Shown: positions 27,087 through 36,433 of the stretch, one piece after another | How positions within the stretch are numbered: the first letter of the stretch is position 1 | Layout: every line of letters starts with the position of its first letter | From: Hyphomicrobiales bacterium | GTDB lineage: Bacteria; Pseudomonadota; Alphaproteobacteria; Rhizobiales; Rhizobiaceae | Length of the DNA: 64,000 nt | Reading direction: 5' to 3' | Assembly (NCBI GenBank): GCA_900473045.1 | Contig: UCKS01000006.1 | Coordinates: 57,709 to 121,708, forward strand | Translations under genes and position numbers: made by a program | The notes under the pieces: generated by a model | Databases searched by the model: none | Seen by the model: only the letters and a program-made list of their open reading frames with translations | What the model was told of the DNA's origin: nothing

Positions 27087-27646
27087 GCGGCTACTCCACG
27101 ATAGTCCGGCGACAGCAAGGGATGCACCGCATCGCGCGGCGACAGGTTGATGACCGGCAGCGGCCAGTCGATACGAAGCGCCGGGTCCTGCGGATTGAGG
27201 CCCCCTTCCGCATCGGCGGAATAGGGCTCCGAATGGGCATAGATCATCCGGACATCGTCGGTCAGTGCCTGGAAGCCATGCGCGAAACCCGCCGGAATCA
27301 GCAGCGAGCATGCATTGTCTTCCGACAGTTCAACGGCAAAATGCTGCAGGAACGTCGGTGATTGCGCCCGGATATCGACGGCAATGTCGAGGATGCGGCC
27401 ACGGGTGCAGGTGACGAGCTTGATCTCGGCATGGGGCGGGCGCTGGAAGTGCATGCCGCGCACCGTGCCCTTGTGGAGCGTGCCGGTCTCGTTCAGTTGG
27501 GCGATGCGCCCCTGCCAGCCGAAGGAGCCAAGCTCTTCTTCGCAGTACAGCCGTGACAGGAAGCCACGATCGTCCGACATTCTTTTGCGGCTGATGACGC
27601 AAAGCCCCTTGAGCGGCGTCGCGCAGGCCGTGAACCGCGCGCTCAT
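27083..27646 (-). CDS. rfbC: NDP-4-keto-6-deoxyhexose 3,5-epimerase (RmlC/RfbC family)
   Basis: 187 residues from MSARFTACATPLKG at 27646, the usual RmlC length. Catalytic set: GTVRGMHFQRPPHAEIKLV with the base His and Lys, and RMIYAHSEPYSADAEGGLNPQDPALRIDWP, where family members carry the Tyr and the Asp-Pro turn. In dTDP-rhamnose loci it would act on dTDP-4-keto-6-deoxyglucose. Here it lies between CDP-glucose 4,6-dehydratase and a C-methyltransferase, so a CDP-linked substrate and an L-configured product are more likely. No rmlA, rmlB or rmlD is present in the window. ATGA overlaps on both sides. Confidence 0.85.
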   Translation of the reverse strand: MSARFTACATPLKGLCVISRKRMSDDRGFLSRLYCEEELGSFGWQGRIAQLNETGTLHKGTVRGMHFQRPPHAEIKLVTCTRGRILDIAVDIRAQSPTFLQHFAVELSEDNACSLLIPAGFAHGFQALTDDVRMIYAHSEPYSADAEGGLNPQDPALRIDWPLPVINLSPRDAVHPLLSPDYRGVAA

Positions 27647-28728
27647 CCGGCCGCCCGCAAAGGTTCGTCCTTGGTGGCAAGCCCGGCAAAATCGCGGATA
27701 TCGCCAAGGCAAAGGTCAAGTGCGGACTGTCCCTCACCTTGCGCCCTATACCATTCCATCGTCCGCTTGACGGTTTCCGCCAGACGCCAGCGCGGCTGGT
27801 AGCCGAGATCGGCGCGCGCCCTGGCGCTGTCGAGCACCAGGTAGCCCGCTTCGTGCGGACCATCCGTGCCATCGCCCAGCACCATAGCGCCGCCGCCGAA
27901 GTGCCGCTCAGCCATCTTGAGGACTGCGCCAACAGAGGCCGCCTCGCCATGATCCGGACCAAAATTGTAGCTCTCGGAACCATCCGGCATCTGCCACAGA
28001 CGCTCCGCCAATCCCATGTAGCCGCCGAGCGGCTCAAGCACGTGCTGCCAGGGGCGCACGGCGCGCGGGCGCCTGACCTGCAATGTCTCGCCGCCCTGCC
28101 AGGCTCGTACAGCGTCGGGGATCAGCCGGTCTTGCGCCCAGTCGCCGCCGCCGATGACATTGCCGGCGCGTGCCGTGGCCAGGCCGACCTTGCGGGCGGC
28201 AAAGAACGAGGCACGGTAGCTTGCCGCAACGATCTCGGCTGCCGCCTTGCTGGCGCTATAGGGATCGTGGCCGCCGAGCGGATCGCTCTCCATGAAGGCA
28301 AGGCCCGTTTCGGCGTTGTGGTAGACCTTGTCGGTGGTCACCACGACGATCGAACGAACGTCTTCCGAAACCCGCAGGGCGTCAAGCAGATTGGCGGTAC
28401 CGATGACGTTGATGTCGTAGGTCTCGGCGGGGTTGCGATAGCCGGCGCGCACCAGCGCCTGCGCTGCCAGATGGAAGACGATCTGCGGCTTGGTTTTCAG
28501 CACATGATGGGTGACCGCGTCGCGATCGCGGATATCGATGATGCCGGGCCCGTCCATGCTGCCGCCGAGCAGCAGATGCAGCGAGGGGTCGGTCTGCGGC
28601 GCCAGCGACAGGCCCGAGACGTCGGCCCCCAGTTCGCGCAGCCACAGGGCCAGCCAGCTGCCCTTGAAGCCAGTATGCCCGGTGACGAGCACCCGTTTTC
28701 CGCGCCAGAATTCATTCCTCATTGTCAT
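27643..28728 (-). CDS. rfbG: CDP-glucose 4,6-dehydratase
   Basis: 361 residues from MTMRNEFWRGKRVLV at 28728. Extended short-chain dehydrogenase fold: NAD loop VTGHTGFKGSWLALWL near residue 15 and active-site YSASK near 155 with a preceding Thr in VVTTDKVYHN. The GHTGFKGSWL variant of the NAD loop is typical of RfbG rather than RmlB. It converts CDP-glucose to CDP-4-keto-6-deoxyglucose. Its ATG overlaps the rfbF stop by one base, its stop overlaps the epimerase start. Second step of the CDP-sugar operon. Confidence 0.92.
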   Translation of the reverse strand: MTMRNEFWRGKRVLVTGHTGFKGSWLALWLRELGADVSGLSLAPQTDPSLHLLLGGSMDGPGIIDIRDRDAVTHHVLKTKPQIVFHLAAQALVRAGYRNPAETYDINVIGTANLLDALRVSEDVRSIVVVTTDKVYHNAETGLAFMESDPLGGHDPYSASKAAAEIVAASYRASFFAARKVGLATARAGNVIGGGDWAQDRLIPDAVRAWQGGETLQVRRPRAVRPWQHVLEPLGGYMGLAERLWQMPDGSESYNFGPDHGEAASVGAVLKMAERHFGGGAMVLGDGTDGPHEAGYLVLDSARARADLGYQPRWRLAETVKRTMEWYRAQGEGQSALDLCLGDIRDFAGLATKDEPLRAAG

Positions 28729-29498
28729 CACCAGCTCTTCCAGGGTGGGGCCCCGCTCTGCCACAGGCTTTCAAGGTGGTTCTTGTCGCGCAACGTATCC
28801 ATCGGCTGCCAGAAGCCGTCGTGGAAGTACGCCTGCAGCTCGCCTTCGCTGGCCAGTCCCATCAAAGGTTCCCCTTCCCAACTTGAATGATCCGCCTCGA
28901 TCCGGTCGATGACGCGGGGCGACAGCACGAAGAAACCGCCATTGATGAATCCACCCTCGCCTTCCGGTTTTTCGATGAACCCTTGCACCTCGGTGCCGTC
29001 CAGCTGCAGGGCGCCATAGCGCGCTGGCGGCCGCACGGCGGTCACCGTCGCCTGTTTGCCATGGCTCTTGTGGAAAGCGATGGTCTTGCCGATATCGACA
29101 TTGCCGACACCGTCGCCATAGGTGAAGCAGAAGGCTTCCTCGTCCTTGAGGTAGGATGCGACCCGCCTGAGGCGGCCACCGGTCATCGAGGTTTCGCCGG
29201 TATCGACCAGCGTGACGCGCCAGTTCTCGGCGCTCTGTCGATGGAATTCGATCGAGTTTTGCGACAAGTCGAAGGTGATGTCGGACATGTGCAGGCCGTA
29301 ATTGGCGAAATATTCCTTGATCACATAGCCTTTGAAACCGCAGCAGATGATGAAGTCACGCACGCCGTGGGCGTAGTAGAGCTTCATGATGTGCCAGAGG
29401 ATCGGCCGTCCGCCGATCTCGATCATCGGCTTCGGTTTCAGATGGGTTTCTTCGGCGATGCGCGACCCGAGGCCGCCGGCAAGAATGACAGCTTTCAT
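28728..29498 (-). CDS. rfbF: Glucose-1-phosphate cytidylyltransferase
   Basis: 256 residues. N-terminal nucleotidyltransferase signature MKAVILAGGLGSRIAEET, then LKPKPMIEIGGRPILWHIM, FIICCGFKGYVIKEYF and TYGDGVGNVDI, matching RfbF (alpha-D-glucose-1-phosphate cytidylyltransferase). It makes CDP-glucose from CTP and glucose 1-phosphate, the entry to all CDP-6-deoxyhexoses. GGGGAG is 5 bases upstream of the start. First gene of the four-gene operon with rfbG, an epimerase and a C-methyltransferase. Confidence 0.93.
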   Translation of the reverse strand: MKAVILAGGLGSRIAEETHLKPKPMIEIGGRPILWHIMKLYYAHGVRDFIICCGFKGYVIKEYFANYGLHMSDITFDLSQNSIEFHRQSAENWRVTLVDTGETSMTGGRLRRVASYLKDEEAFCFTYGDGVGNVDIGKTIAFHKSHGKQATVTAVRPPARYGALQLDGTEVQGFIEKPEGEGGFINGGFFVLSPRVIDRIEADHSSWEGEPLMGLASEGELQAYFHDGFWQPMDTLRDKNHLESLWQSGAPPWKSW

Positions 29499-29703
29499 CG
29501 CCTCTCCCCTTAGATGCCAAGCCGATCGCGGGCGGCACCGGCGATGGCTTGACGAGAGGAAGCAGGATTGCAGTTGGCCGACAATGGCGCAGAACCAGGC
29601 CCACGCGCCGCCTTCGACTGCAGGGGCTCAGCCCTTGCGGTCACACGGTTTTTAAGGCGCGAAAACTCCATCATGCTCCGGGTCCAGTCAGTCTATTCTG
29701 ACC

Positions 29704-29732
29704 GATACCCTAGAGGGTGAAGCTGTCGTCAA
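29704..29732 (-). promoter_or_regulatory. Candidate promoter of the rfbF operon
   Basis: Minus strand TTGACG (29732-29727), 17 bases, GGTATC (29709-29704), giving a ~200-base 5' leader before rfbF. The -10 is poor, so this is tentative. The rest of the 29499-29805 gap between galE and rfbF holds no gene I can support. Confidence 0.28.
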
Positions 29733-29805
29733 ACTGGAGAGGCCGTATGGGCACAGCCGGCCGCCTGCCCGGCATCAACCGAACAGGCTCCAGATACACC
29801 GGATA

Positions 29806-30798
29806 TCAGAAGGAATTTTTGCGCATCAGATGCAGTTCCCAATCCAGAGCGCTGCGGATGATGCCGTTCAGGTCGTCATATTGCGGCACCCAGCCAAGCT
29901 CCTGCTTGGCCAGCGCTGGATTGGCGACGATCATCGCCGGATCGCCTGCGCGCCGTTCCGAGAAGGTCACGGGGAAATCCTGACCATGCACCTCGCGCAC
30001 GGCATCAAGCACTTCGAGCACCGAGAAGCCGTGGCCGTAGCCGCAATTGGCCGCCAGCGATCCGCCGCCGGCGCGCATGCGCTGCAGCGCCTTCAGATGC
30101 GCCTGAACCAGGTCCCAGACATGGATATAGTCACGCACGCAGGTTCCATCCGGCGTCGGATAATCGGTGCCGAAGACGCTCATCGACGGGCGCTTGCCGA
30201 GCGCGGTGGCGCAGGCGACCTTGATCAGATGGGTGGCAAGCGCGGAGGATTGGCCGCTGCGTCCCTTCGGATCGGCACCGGCGACGTTGAAATAGCGCAA
30301 CGCCGTGTAGGTGAAGGCATGTGCATTGGCAGTGTCACGCAGCATGATCTCGGTCATCAGCTTCGACGAACCGTAAGGCGATTCCGGCTTGAGGTTGACG
30401 CTCTCCGTCACCGGCTCCAACACCTCCGGCGTGCCGTAAACCGCAGCCGTCGAGGAAAACACGAAATAGGGGATACCCGCCGCAACCGCGCTGGCAATCA
30501 GGCTACGCGATTTGACAGTGTTGTTCTCGTAGTAGCCGAGCGGATCGGCGACCGATTCCGGCACAACGATCGAACCGGCGAAATGGATGATGGAATCGAT
30601 ATCGTTGTCGGCAAAGATCTGCTGCATCAGGGCCGTGTCGGCAATATCGCCTTCATAGAAACGGGCCTCCGGCGCAATTGCCCAGCGAAAACCGGTCGAC
30701 AGGCGATCGATGACGACGACCTGTTCGCCGGCATCGAGCAATGCCCAGACCATGTGGCTGCCGATATATCCGCCGCCGCCCGTTACCAATACCGCCAT
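29806..30798 (-). CDS. galE: UDP-glucose 4-epimerase
   Basis: 330 residues. NAD loop VTGGGGYIGSHM at residue 5, the active-site SSTAAVYG and YGSSKLMTE (Tyr-x-x-x-Lys) near residue 140, and ALRYFNVAGADP. It interconverts UDP-glucose and UDP-galactose; in rhizobia one such enzyme (ExoB) supplies galactose for exopolysaccharide and LPS. The reading frame ends LMRKNSF. The start has AGGAG with a 6-base spacer. Located upstream of the CDP-sugar operon on the same strand but separated by a 307-base gap. Confidence 0.93.
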   Translation of the reverse strand: MAVLVTGGGGYIGSHMVWALLDAGEQVVVIDRLSTGFRWAIAPEARFYEGDIADTALMQQIFADNDIDSIIHFAGSIVVPESVADPLGYYENNTVKSRSLIASAVAAGIPYFVFSSTAAVYGTPEVLEPVTESVNLKPESPYGSSKLMTEIMLRDTANAHAFTYTALRYFNVAGADPKGRSGQSSALATHLIKVACATALGKRPSMSVFGTDYPTPDGTCVRDYIHVWDLVQAHLKALQRMRAGGGSLAANCGYGHGFSVLEVLDAVREVHGQDFPVTFSERRAGDPAMIVANPALAKQELGWVPQYDDLNGIIRSALDWELHLMRKNSF

Positions 30799-30893
30799 TG
30801 CCTGCTCCTGCGCTGTTCACGTGAGCGGGATAAAACCCGTTCGCGGCGCGTTTCACAAGGATTATGTGCAGGGACAGGTCGGCCAAATCAGGA

Positions 30894-32060
30894 TCAGAGC
30901 GCGGCGATATAGCCCGCCAGCCGTTCGGCCGCGATGGCGATCTGCTTGGGATCGCGCAGGAAACAGGCGCGCATGAACAGCGAACCGCCTTCGCCGAAGG
31001 CGGTTCCGGGTGCAAGACCAACGCCGGTCTTATCGACGATATCCAGCGCCGTGCGCCGGGCATCGGTGACGCCGTCGATCTTCAGGAAGGCATAGATCGC
31101 GCCGTCCGGTTTCAGCGTCTGCACCCGGTTGGTGGCGATCAGCGCATCGCACAAAAGGTCGCGTGAGCGCGCCGCCTTGGCAACGTTTTCCGCGACGAAC
31201 GCATCGCCCTGGTCCAGCGCCACCACGGCTCCCGCCTGGATGAACTGCGCCACGCCGGATGTCGAATACTGGATCAGATTTTCCAGCACCTGACCGATCG
31301 CCGCCGGCGCCACGATCCAGCCGGCCCGCCAGCCGGTCATCGACCAGTTCTTCGAGAACGAATTGACGAACAGGATACGTTCGTCCTCTTCCATCACGTC
31401 GAGGAAGGACGGCGCGCGATCGCCAGTGTAGGAATAAAGCCCGTAGATCTCGTCGGCGATGATCCACAGACCGTGTTTGCGCGCCAGTGCGAGAATGGCT
31501 TTCAGATCGTCGTGCGTGGCGGTCCACCCGGTGGGATTGGAAGGGGTGTTGACGAACAGTGCCCGCGTCTTTTCCGTGATCGCCGCCTCGATCTTGCCGA
31601 TGTCGAGCTGCCATTTGCCGTCTTCGAAGCTGAGCGGCACGGCAATCGGGCGCACGCCGGAAAGCTCGGCGCTGGCAGCGAAATTTGGCCATGCCGGGGT
31701 GAGAAACACCATGTCGTCGCCCGGCGAGGTGACGGCTTCGATGGCCAGTTTGATGGCCTGCATGCCGGATCCGGTCACATAGAAATTGTCCGGCGACAGC
31801 GTTTTGGCGAAATGCCGCTGGTAATAGCGCGACAGGGCTTCACGCAAGGCCGGAATCCCGCGCTGCCAGGTGTAGAAGGTCTCGCCGGCGGACAGCGACT
31901 CCTGCGCTGCCTTTGAGATGAAATCCGGTGTCGGCAGATCGCCTTCGCCGACCCAGAGCGGGATGAGCCCGTCGCGTCCGCGCGCATAATTCACCAATTC
32001 AACAATGCCGCTTTCCGGCGCGGAAAGCGATCGAGGGCTGAGGCTGGCAAGTATCGTCAT
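30894..32060 (-). CDS. PLP-dependent aminotransferase, class I/II
   Basis: 388 residues. Fold type I features: LWVGEGDLPTP near residue 36, TGSGMQAIKLAIEA, NTPSNPTGW near 170, ADEIYGLYSY near 202 and the PLP lysine SFSKNWSMTGWRAGW near 236. It resembles aspartate/aromatic aminotransferases that work with pyruvate or 2-oxoglutarate. No neighbour points to a substrate. The start codon lies directly after a 7-bp hairpin whose loop includes most of the AGGAG ribosome-binding site (32062-32083). Confidence 0.82.
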   Translation of the reverse strand: MTILASLSPRSLSAPESGIVELVNYARGRDGLIPLWVGEGDLPTPDFISKAAQESLSAGETFYTWQRGIPALREALSRYYQRHFAKTLSPDNFYVTGSGMQAIKLAIEAVTSPGDDMVFLTPAWPNFAASAELSGVRPIAVPLSFEDGKWQLDIGKIEAAITEKTRALFVNTPSNPTGWTATHDDLKAILALARKHGLWIIADEIYGLYSYTGDRAPSFLDVMEEDERILFVNSFSKNWSMTGWRAGWIVAPAAIGQVLENLIQYSTSGVAQFIQAGAVVALDQGDAFVAENVAKAARSRDLLCDALIATNRVQTLKPDGAIYAFLKIDGVTDARRTALDIVDKTGVGLAPGTAFGEGGSLFMRACFLRDPKQIAIAAERLAGYIAAL

Positions 32061-32061
32061 C

Positions 32062-32083
32062 GGCGGGCTCCTGTTGGCCCGCC
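32062..32083 (-). promoter_or_regulatory. Hairpin covering the ribosome-binding site of the aminotransferase gene
   Basis: On the minus strand GGCGGGC, 8-base loop CAACAGGA, GCCCGCC lies immediately before the ATG at 32060. The Shine-Dalgarno AGGAG straddles the loop and 3' arm, so the stem would limit ribosome access. No longer riboswitch-like structure is apparent upstream. Confidence 0.4.
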
Positions 32084-32184
32084 GCTTCTAGCTGTTTTTC
32101 ACATCACGATCACGCGATATTCGGTGACGGATTTATCGATTTTGGTGATGTATCGGCATCGGCCGGACATCCGCAAAACGGGCC

Positions 32185-32613
32185 TTATACGCGCTGCGTC
32201 TTCAACAGGTCGCGGATTTCGGTCAGAAGCTGAACGTCGACCGGTGGCGGTGCCGCCGGCTCTTCATTCTTCTGCTTTTCCAGCGAAGCGCGCATCTTGT
32301 TGACGGCCTTGACCATCAGGAAGATGATCCAGGCGAGGATGAGGAAGTTGATCACCACGGTGAGAAAGTTGCCATAGGCAAAGACCGCACCCTGCTCACG
32401 CGCCGCAGCCAGCGACGTTGCCGTTACCGCGGGGGAGAGCGGGAAGAAGAAATTCGAGAAATCGAGGCCGCCGGTGATGGCGCCGATGACCGGCATGATG
32501 ATGTCGCCGACCAGCGAATTGACGATCAACGTGAACGCGCCGCCAATGATGATACCGACCGCAAGGTCCATGACATTGCCCCGGGCAATAAATGCCTTGA
32601 ATTCATTCAGCAT
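32185..32613 (-). CDS. mscL: Large-conductance mechanosensitive channel
   Basis: 142 residues from the start at 32613 ([20 protein letters not shown]), with GGAGAG 4 bases upstream; longer starts add only a basic tail. Two membrane helices: the pore helix [17 protein letters not shown] and the second around [17 protein letters not shown]. The periplasmic loop ([12 protein letters not shown]) and the C-terminal bundle with EIRDLLK are typical. The homopentamer opens under membrane tension to release solutes after osmotic downshock. Divergent from the hybrid histidine kinase gene. Confidence 0.95.
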   Translation of the reverse strand: MLNEFKAFIARGNVMDLAVGIIIGGAFTLIVNSLVGDIIMPVIGAITGGLDFSNFFFPLSPAVTATSLAAAREQGAVFAYGNFLTVVINFLILAWIIFLMVKAVNKMRASLEKQKNEEPAAPPPVDVQLLTEIRDLLKTQRV

Positions 32614-32854
32614 TACTCTCTCCTTGTCTGTGGCGTAAATCCAACTGCGCCTGCGTGCTCTACGCAGCCGGATGCACACTGGATGCTAGCCGAAATCGAA
32701 ATCTTGTAAATCGCGCCATCAAAAATAGCGCGGCGCCCTCCTATCACGATTGAACGGAGAAAGAGGCGTCGTTTCTTTGACTTAAGGCTTAGACCGGCCC
32801 GATTTTATTCACATCCGTCTTGTCCTATGCTCTGGTGGAGAACAAGGAGGAGAC

Positions 32855-35800
32855 ATGCTCTCGGGCTCGATCATTTTCGGGGCCGCCTTCGCCTATCTGC
32901 TGCTGCTGTTTGCGGTGGCAAGCTATGGCGATCGAAAGGCGCGCAAGACTGATCCTGCCGGAAAGGGCAGACCGCTGGTCTATGCCTTGAGTCTGGCGAT
33001 CTACTGCACCTCCTGGACCTATTTCGGCGGCGTTGGCCTTGCCGCGGAGCGCGGCCTGGAATTCACCGGCATCTATATCGGCCCGATCCTGATGTTCACC
33101 ATCGGCCTGCCGGTGATTCGCCGGATCATCGCGCTCGCCAAGGCGGAGAAACTGACGTCGGTCGCCGATTTCATTGCCGCGCGCTACGGCAAGAACCCGA
33201 TGGTCGCCGCCATCGTTGCGCTGATTTCGCTGATCGGCGCCATTCCCTATATTGCGCTGCAGCTCAAGGCGGTGTCGAGTTCGGTATCGGCGATGGTCGA
33301 TACCAGCGGCTATGGCATTGGTTCGGGCCAGGAGTTCATCGACCTGCCGCTGCTGGTAACGCTGTTCCTTGCCTGCTTCGCCATCGTTTTCGGCACGCGT
33401 CATACCGATGCGACGGAGCATCAGGACGGGTTGATCCTGGCGATCGCCATGGAATCAGTCGTCAAATTGCTGGCTCTGGTCACCGCCGGGATCTATGTCG
33501 TCTTCTTCCTGTTCGATGGCCCGAGCGACCTGTGGGCGAAGGCACTTGCCAACCAGCAGGTGATGACGGCGCTGCACTACCAGACGCCGCTGCCGCGCTG
33601 GATTCTGCTCATCGTCCTTTCGGCTTTTGCCATCATCATGCTGCCCCGGCAGTTCCATGTGACAGTGGTCGAGAACAGGACGGAAAAGGATCTGCGCACC
33701 GCCGGCATCCTGTTTCCGATCTATCTCGTTGCCATCAACCTGTTCGTGTTGCCGGTCGCAATCGCCGGCGTGCTGACCTTCGCCGGCACCGGCGATGCCG
33801 ATCTCTATCTGCTGACGCTACCGCTTGCCGCAGATATACCGGTTTTGACCATGATCACCTTCATCGGCGGGTTTTCCGCTGCGACCGCGATGGTCATTGT
33901 TGCGTCCGTGGCGCTGTCGATCATGATCTCCAACGATATCATCATGCCGGTGTTCCTGCGGCGCAACCTGACAGGCCGTGGCGGCTCGCAGGATGTGGCC
34001 GGCACTTTGCTCAACGTCCGGCGCACGGCGATCTTCGTGGTTCTGCTGCTCGGTTACGCCTACTACCGCTCTGCCGACATGAGTTCGGGCCTCGCCTCGC
34101 TTGGCCTCCTCGCCTTTGCCGCCATCTCACAGATGGCACCGGCTCTGTTCGGCGGCCTTGTCTGGCGCCAGGCAAACGCCCGTGGCGCCATTGCCGGCAT
34201 GACCCTCGGCTTTTTTGTCTGGGCCTATCTGCTGTTCCTGCCGAGCCTTGGCGGACCGGACAATTCGCATGTCGCGGCAACCGTTCTCGGTTTCCTTTTT
34301 CCATTCACCTCCGTCTTTTCCGGACCCGAAGCCGATCCGCTGGTCAATGCCTCGGCGCTCAGCCTGCTGGTCAATGTGATGGCCTATGTCATCGGCTCAC
34401 TCACCCGGGCACCGAAACCGCTGGAGCGGCTTCAGGCCGGCGTGTTCATCCGCCGCAAATCGCGCACCGAAAAAGCGTTTCGCGGCCGCAAGACCAAGAT
34501 CACCGTACTGGACCTCAAAACCACGATTGCCCGCTATCTCGGCCAGGAACGGATGCAGCGCTCGTTCCAGACCTATGAACGCCAGTCGGGACGCTGGCTG
34601 GAGGATCACCTGCCGGCCGATATGGGCCTGATCCATTTTTCCGAACAGCTGCTCGGCAGCGCCATCGGCTCGTCTTCCGCACGGCTGGTTCTGTCGCTGG
34701 TGCTGCAGCGGCTGGACGACACCTCGTCAGACACGGCGTGGCTGCTCGATCAGGCATCGGAGGCGCTGCAATACAATCAGGACATGCTGCAGACGGCACT
34801 CTCCCAGATGGACCAGGGCATCGCCGTCTTCGACAGCTCCAACAACCTGATCATCTGGAACCGCCGTTTCCGCCAGTTGCTCGACCTGCCGGAAACGGCC
34901 GGACAGGTCGGTTTCCCGCTGGCGGACATTGTCTCGATGTTGACCCAGCGCGGTGATATCCGCCGGGAGGACGGCAAGCGGCTGGTCGCTGACTTCCTCA
35001 CCCTCGACAAACCCTTCCTGCTCGAGCTCGCCGGCGGGGCGCGCATTATCGAGGTCCGCACCAATGCCATGCCCGACAAGGGCATCGTCACCACCTATAC
35101 CGACATCACCCAGCGCGTTGCGGCAGACATGGCGCTGAAACAGGCGAATGAGACGCTGGAACTGCGCGTTGCCGAGCGCACCGGCGAACTCACCCGCGTC
35201 AACAAGGAAGTGGCCGAGGCGCGTGCGGCGGCCGAAGAGGCCAATATCGGCAAGACGCGTTTCTTTGCCGCTGCCGGCCACGATATCCTGCAGCCGCTGA
35301 ATGCCGCCCGCCTCTATTCGTCGTCACTGGTCGAGCGTCTGGGGGAATCGGAAAACAGCGTGCTGGTGCAAAATATCGATTCGTCGCTGGAATCCGTCGA
35401 AACCATCCTTGGCGCTGTTCTCGACATTTCCCGGCTCGATACCGGCGCGATGAAGCCACGGCTGCAATCCGTGCCGCTCAACGACCTTTTGCGCCGCATC
35501 GAGACCGATTTCGCGCCGGTCGCCCGTGCCGCAAATCTGAAGCTGACCGTCATGCCGACCTCGCTAACGGTGCGCACCGACCCCAATCTTTTGCGCCGCC
35601 TTGTGCAGAACCTCGTCTCCAACGCCATCAAATACACGCTGACCGGCAAGATCCTGGTCGGCGTGCGCCGCGAGGGTGGCGATGCCGTGATCCAGGTGCT
35701 CGATTCCGGCATCGGTATTCCAGCATCCAAATTCCGCACCGTCTTCAAGGAGTTCGCCCGCCTCGACGAAGGCGCCAGGACCGCAGCAGGCCTTGGGCTC

Positions 35801-36355
35801 GGGCTGTCGATCGTCGACCGCATCTCGCGTGTTCTCAACCACAGCGTCGACCTGCAATCCAAACCCGGCAAGGGCACGCGCTTCCGCGTGCGGATGCCGA
35901 TCGACCGCACCGCCGCCGGCAGTGTCAAGGCCGCACTGTCCGAGCCCATCCGCACAGCCGAACCGCTGCATGGCCTGCGTGTGCTGTGCATCGACAACGA
36001 GCCGCTGATCCTGGAGGGCATGAAACTGCTTCTGGAGGGCTGGGGCTGCAATGTCGCAACCACGCCCTCTCTCGACATCTGGCAGCAGGGCCTCACGGCC
36101 CATGACCTGCGCCCCGATGCGATCATTGCCGACTATCACCTGGACAACGGCACCGGCATCGACATGATCCAGGCCATCCGGCTCTATTTCGGCACCGACA
36201 TCCCGTCGCTGCTGGTCACCGCCGACCGCTCCCCGGAAGTGCGGGCCAGCGCAGAACGCGATGGTATCACCCTGCAAAACAAACCCGTCCGCCCGGCCTC
36301 GATGCGAGCCTGGCTGACGCAGCTGTCGGTGTCGATGAAGGCGGCGGCGGAGTAA
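32855..36355 (+). CDS. Hybrid histidine kinase with N-terminal Na+/solute symporter domain (CrbS-like)
   Basis: 1166 residues. Residues 1 to about 515 form a 12-13 helix sodium:solute symporter (SLC5/SSF) domain. A PAS domain follows near residues 638-750 (LSQMDQGIAVFDSSNNL), then a coiled linker. The dimerisation box FFAAAGHDILQPLNAARLY (phospho-His near 809) is of the NahK/CrbS kind. The ATPase has NLVSNAIKYT and GLGLGLSIVDRIS. A C-terminal receiver domain (about 1040-1160) has the Asp in IIADYHLDNGTGID. Such kinases (CrbS, PrlS) sense acetate, proline or salt-linked cues, and CrbS/CrbR turns on acetyl-CoA synthetase. The likely partner regulator is convergent at 36764-37411. Confidence 0.9.
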   Translation: MLSGSIIFGAAFAYLLLLFAVASYGDRKARKTDPAGKGRPLVYALSLAIYCTSWTYFGGVGLAAERGLEFTGIYIGPILMFTIGLPVIRRIIALAKAEKLTSVADFIAARYGKNPMVAAIVALISLIGAIPYIALQLKAVSSSVSAMVDTSGYGIGSGQEFIDLPLLVTLFLACFAIVFGTRHTDATEHQDGLILAIAMESVVKLLALVTAGIYVVFFLFDGPSDLWAKALANQQVMTALHYQTPLPRWILLIVLSAFAIIMLPRQFHVTVVENRTEKDLRTAGILFPIYLVAINLFVLPVAIAGVLTFAGTGDADLYLLTLPLAADIPVLTMITFIGGFSAATAMVIVASVALSIMISNDIIMPVFLRRNLTGRGGSQDVAGTLLNVRRTAIFVVLLLGYAYYRSADMSSGLASLGLLAFAAISQMAPALFGGLVWRQANARGAIAGMTLGFFVWAYLLFLPSLGGPDNSHVAATVLGFLFPFTSVFSGPEADPLVNASALSLLVNVMAYVIGSLTRAPKPLERLQAGVFIRRKSRTEKAFRGRKTKITVLDLKTTIARYLGQERMQRSFQTYERQSGRWLEDHLPADMGLIHFSEQLLGSAIGSSSARLVLSLVLQRLDDTSSDTAWLLDQASEALQYNQDMLQTALSQMDQGIAVFDSSNNLIIWNRRFRQLLDLPETAGQVGFPLADIVSMLTQRGDIRREDGKRLVADFLTLDKPFLLELAGGARIIEVRTNAMPDKGIVTTYTDITQRVAADMALKQANETLELRVAERTGELTRVNKEVAEARAAAEEANIGKTRFFAAAGHDILQPLNAARLYSSSLVERLGESENSVLVQNIDSSLESVETILGAVLDISRLDTGAMKPRLQSVPLNDLLRRIETDFAPVARAANLKLTVMPTSLTVRTDPNLLRRLVQNLVSNAIKYTLTGKILVGVRREGGDAVIQVLDSGIGIPASKFRTVFKEFARLDEGARTAAGLGLGLSIVDRISRVLNHSVDLQSKPGKGTRFRVRMPIDRTAAGSVKAALSEPIRTAEPLHGLRVLCIDNEPLILEGMKLLLEGWGCNVATTPSLDIWQQGLTAHDLRPDAIIADYHLDNGTGIDMIQAIRLYFGTDIPSLLVTADRSPEVRASAERDGITLQNKPVRPASMRAWLTQLSVSMKAAAE

Positions 36356-36433
36356 GCCGTTAAGGCGAAGTCCGTATCAGCTATTGAATTGAAATTTATT
36401 GCCTTCGTGACCAAGATATAAATCCTAGGTGGT

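Noticed and set aside
27083..27646. dTDP-rhamnose pathway gene (rmlC proper)
   Set aside because: No rmlA, rmlB or rmlD neighbours exist, and the flanking genes are CDP-sugar genes, so I kept the broader NDP-sugar epimerase reading.
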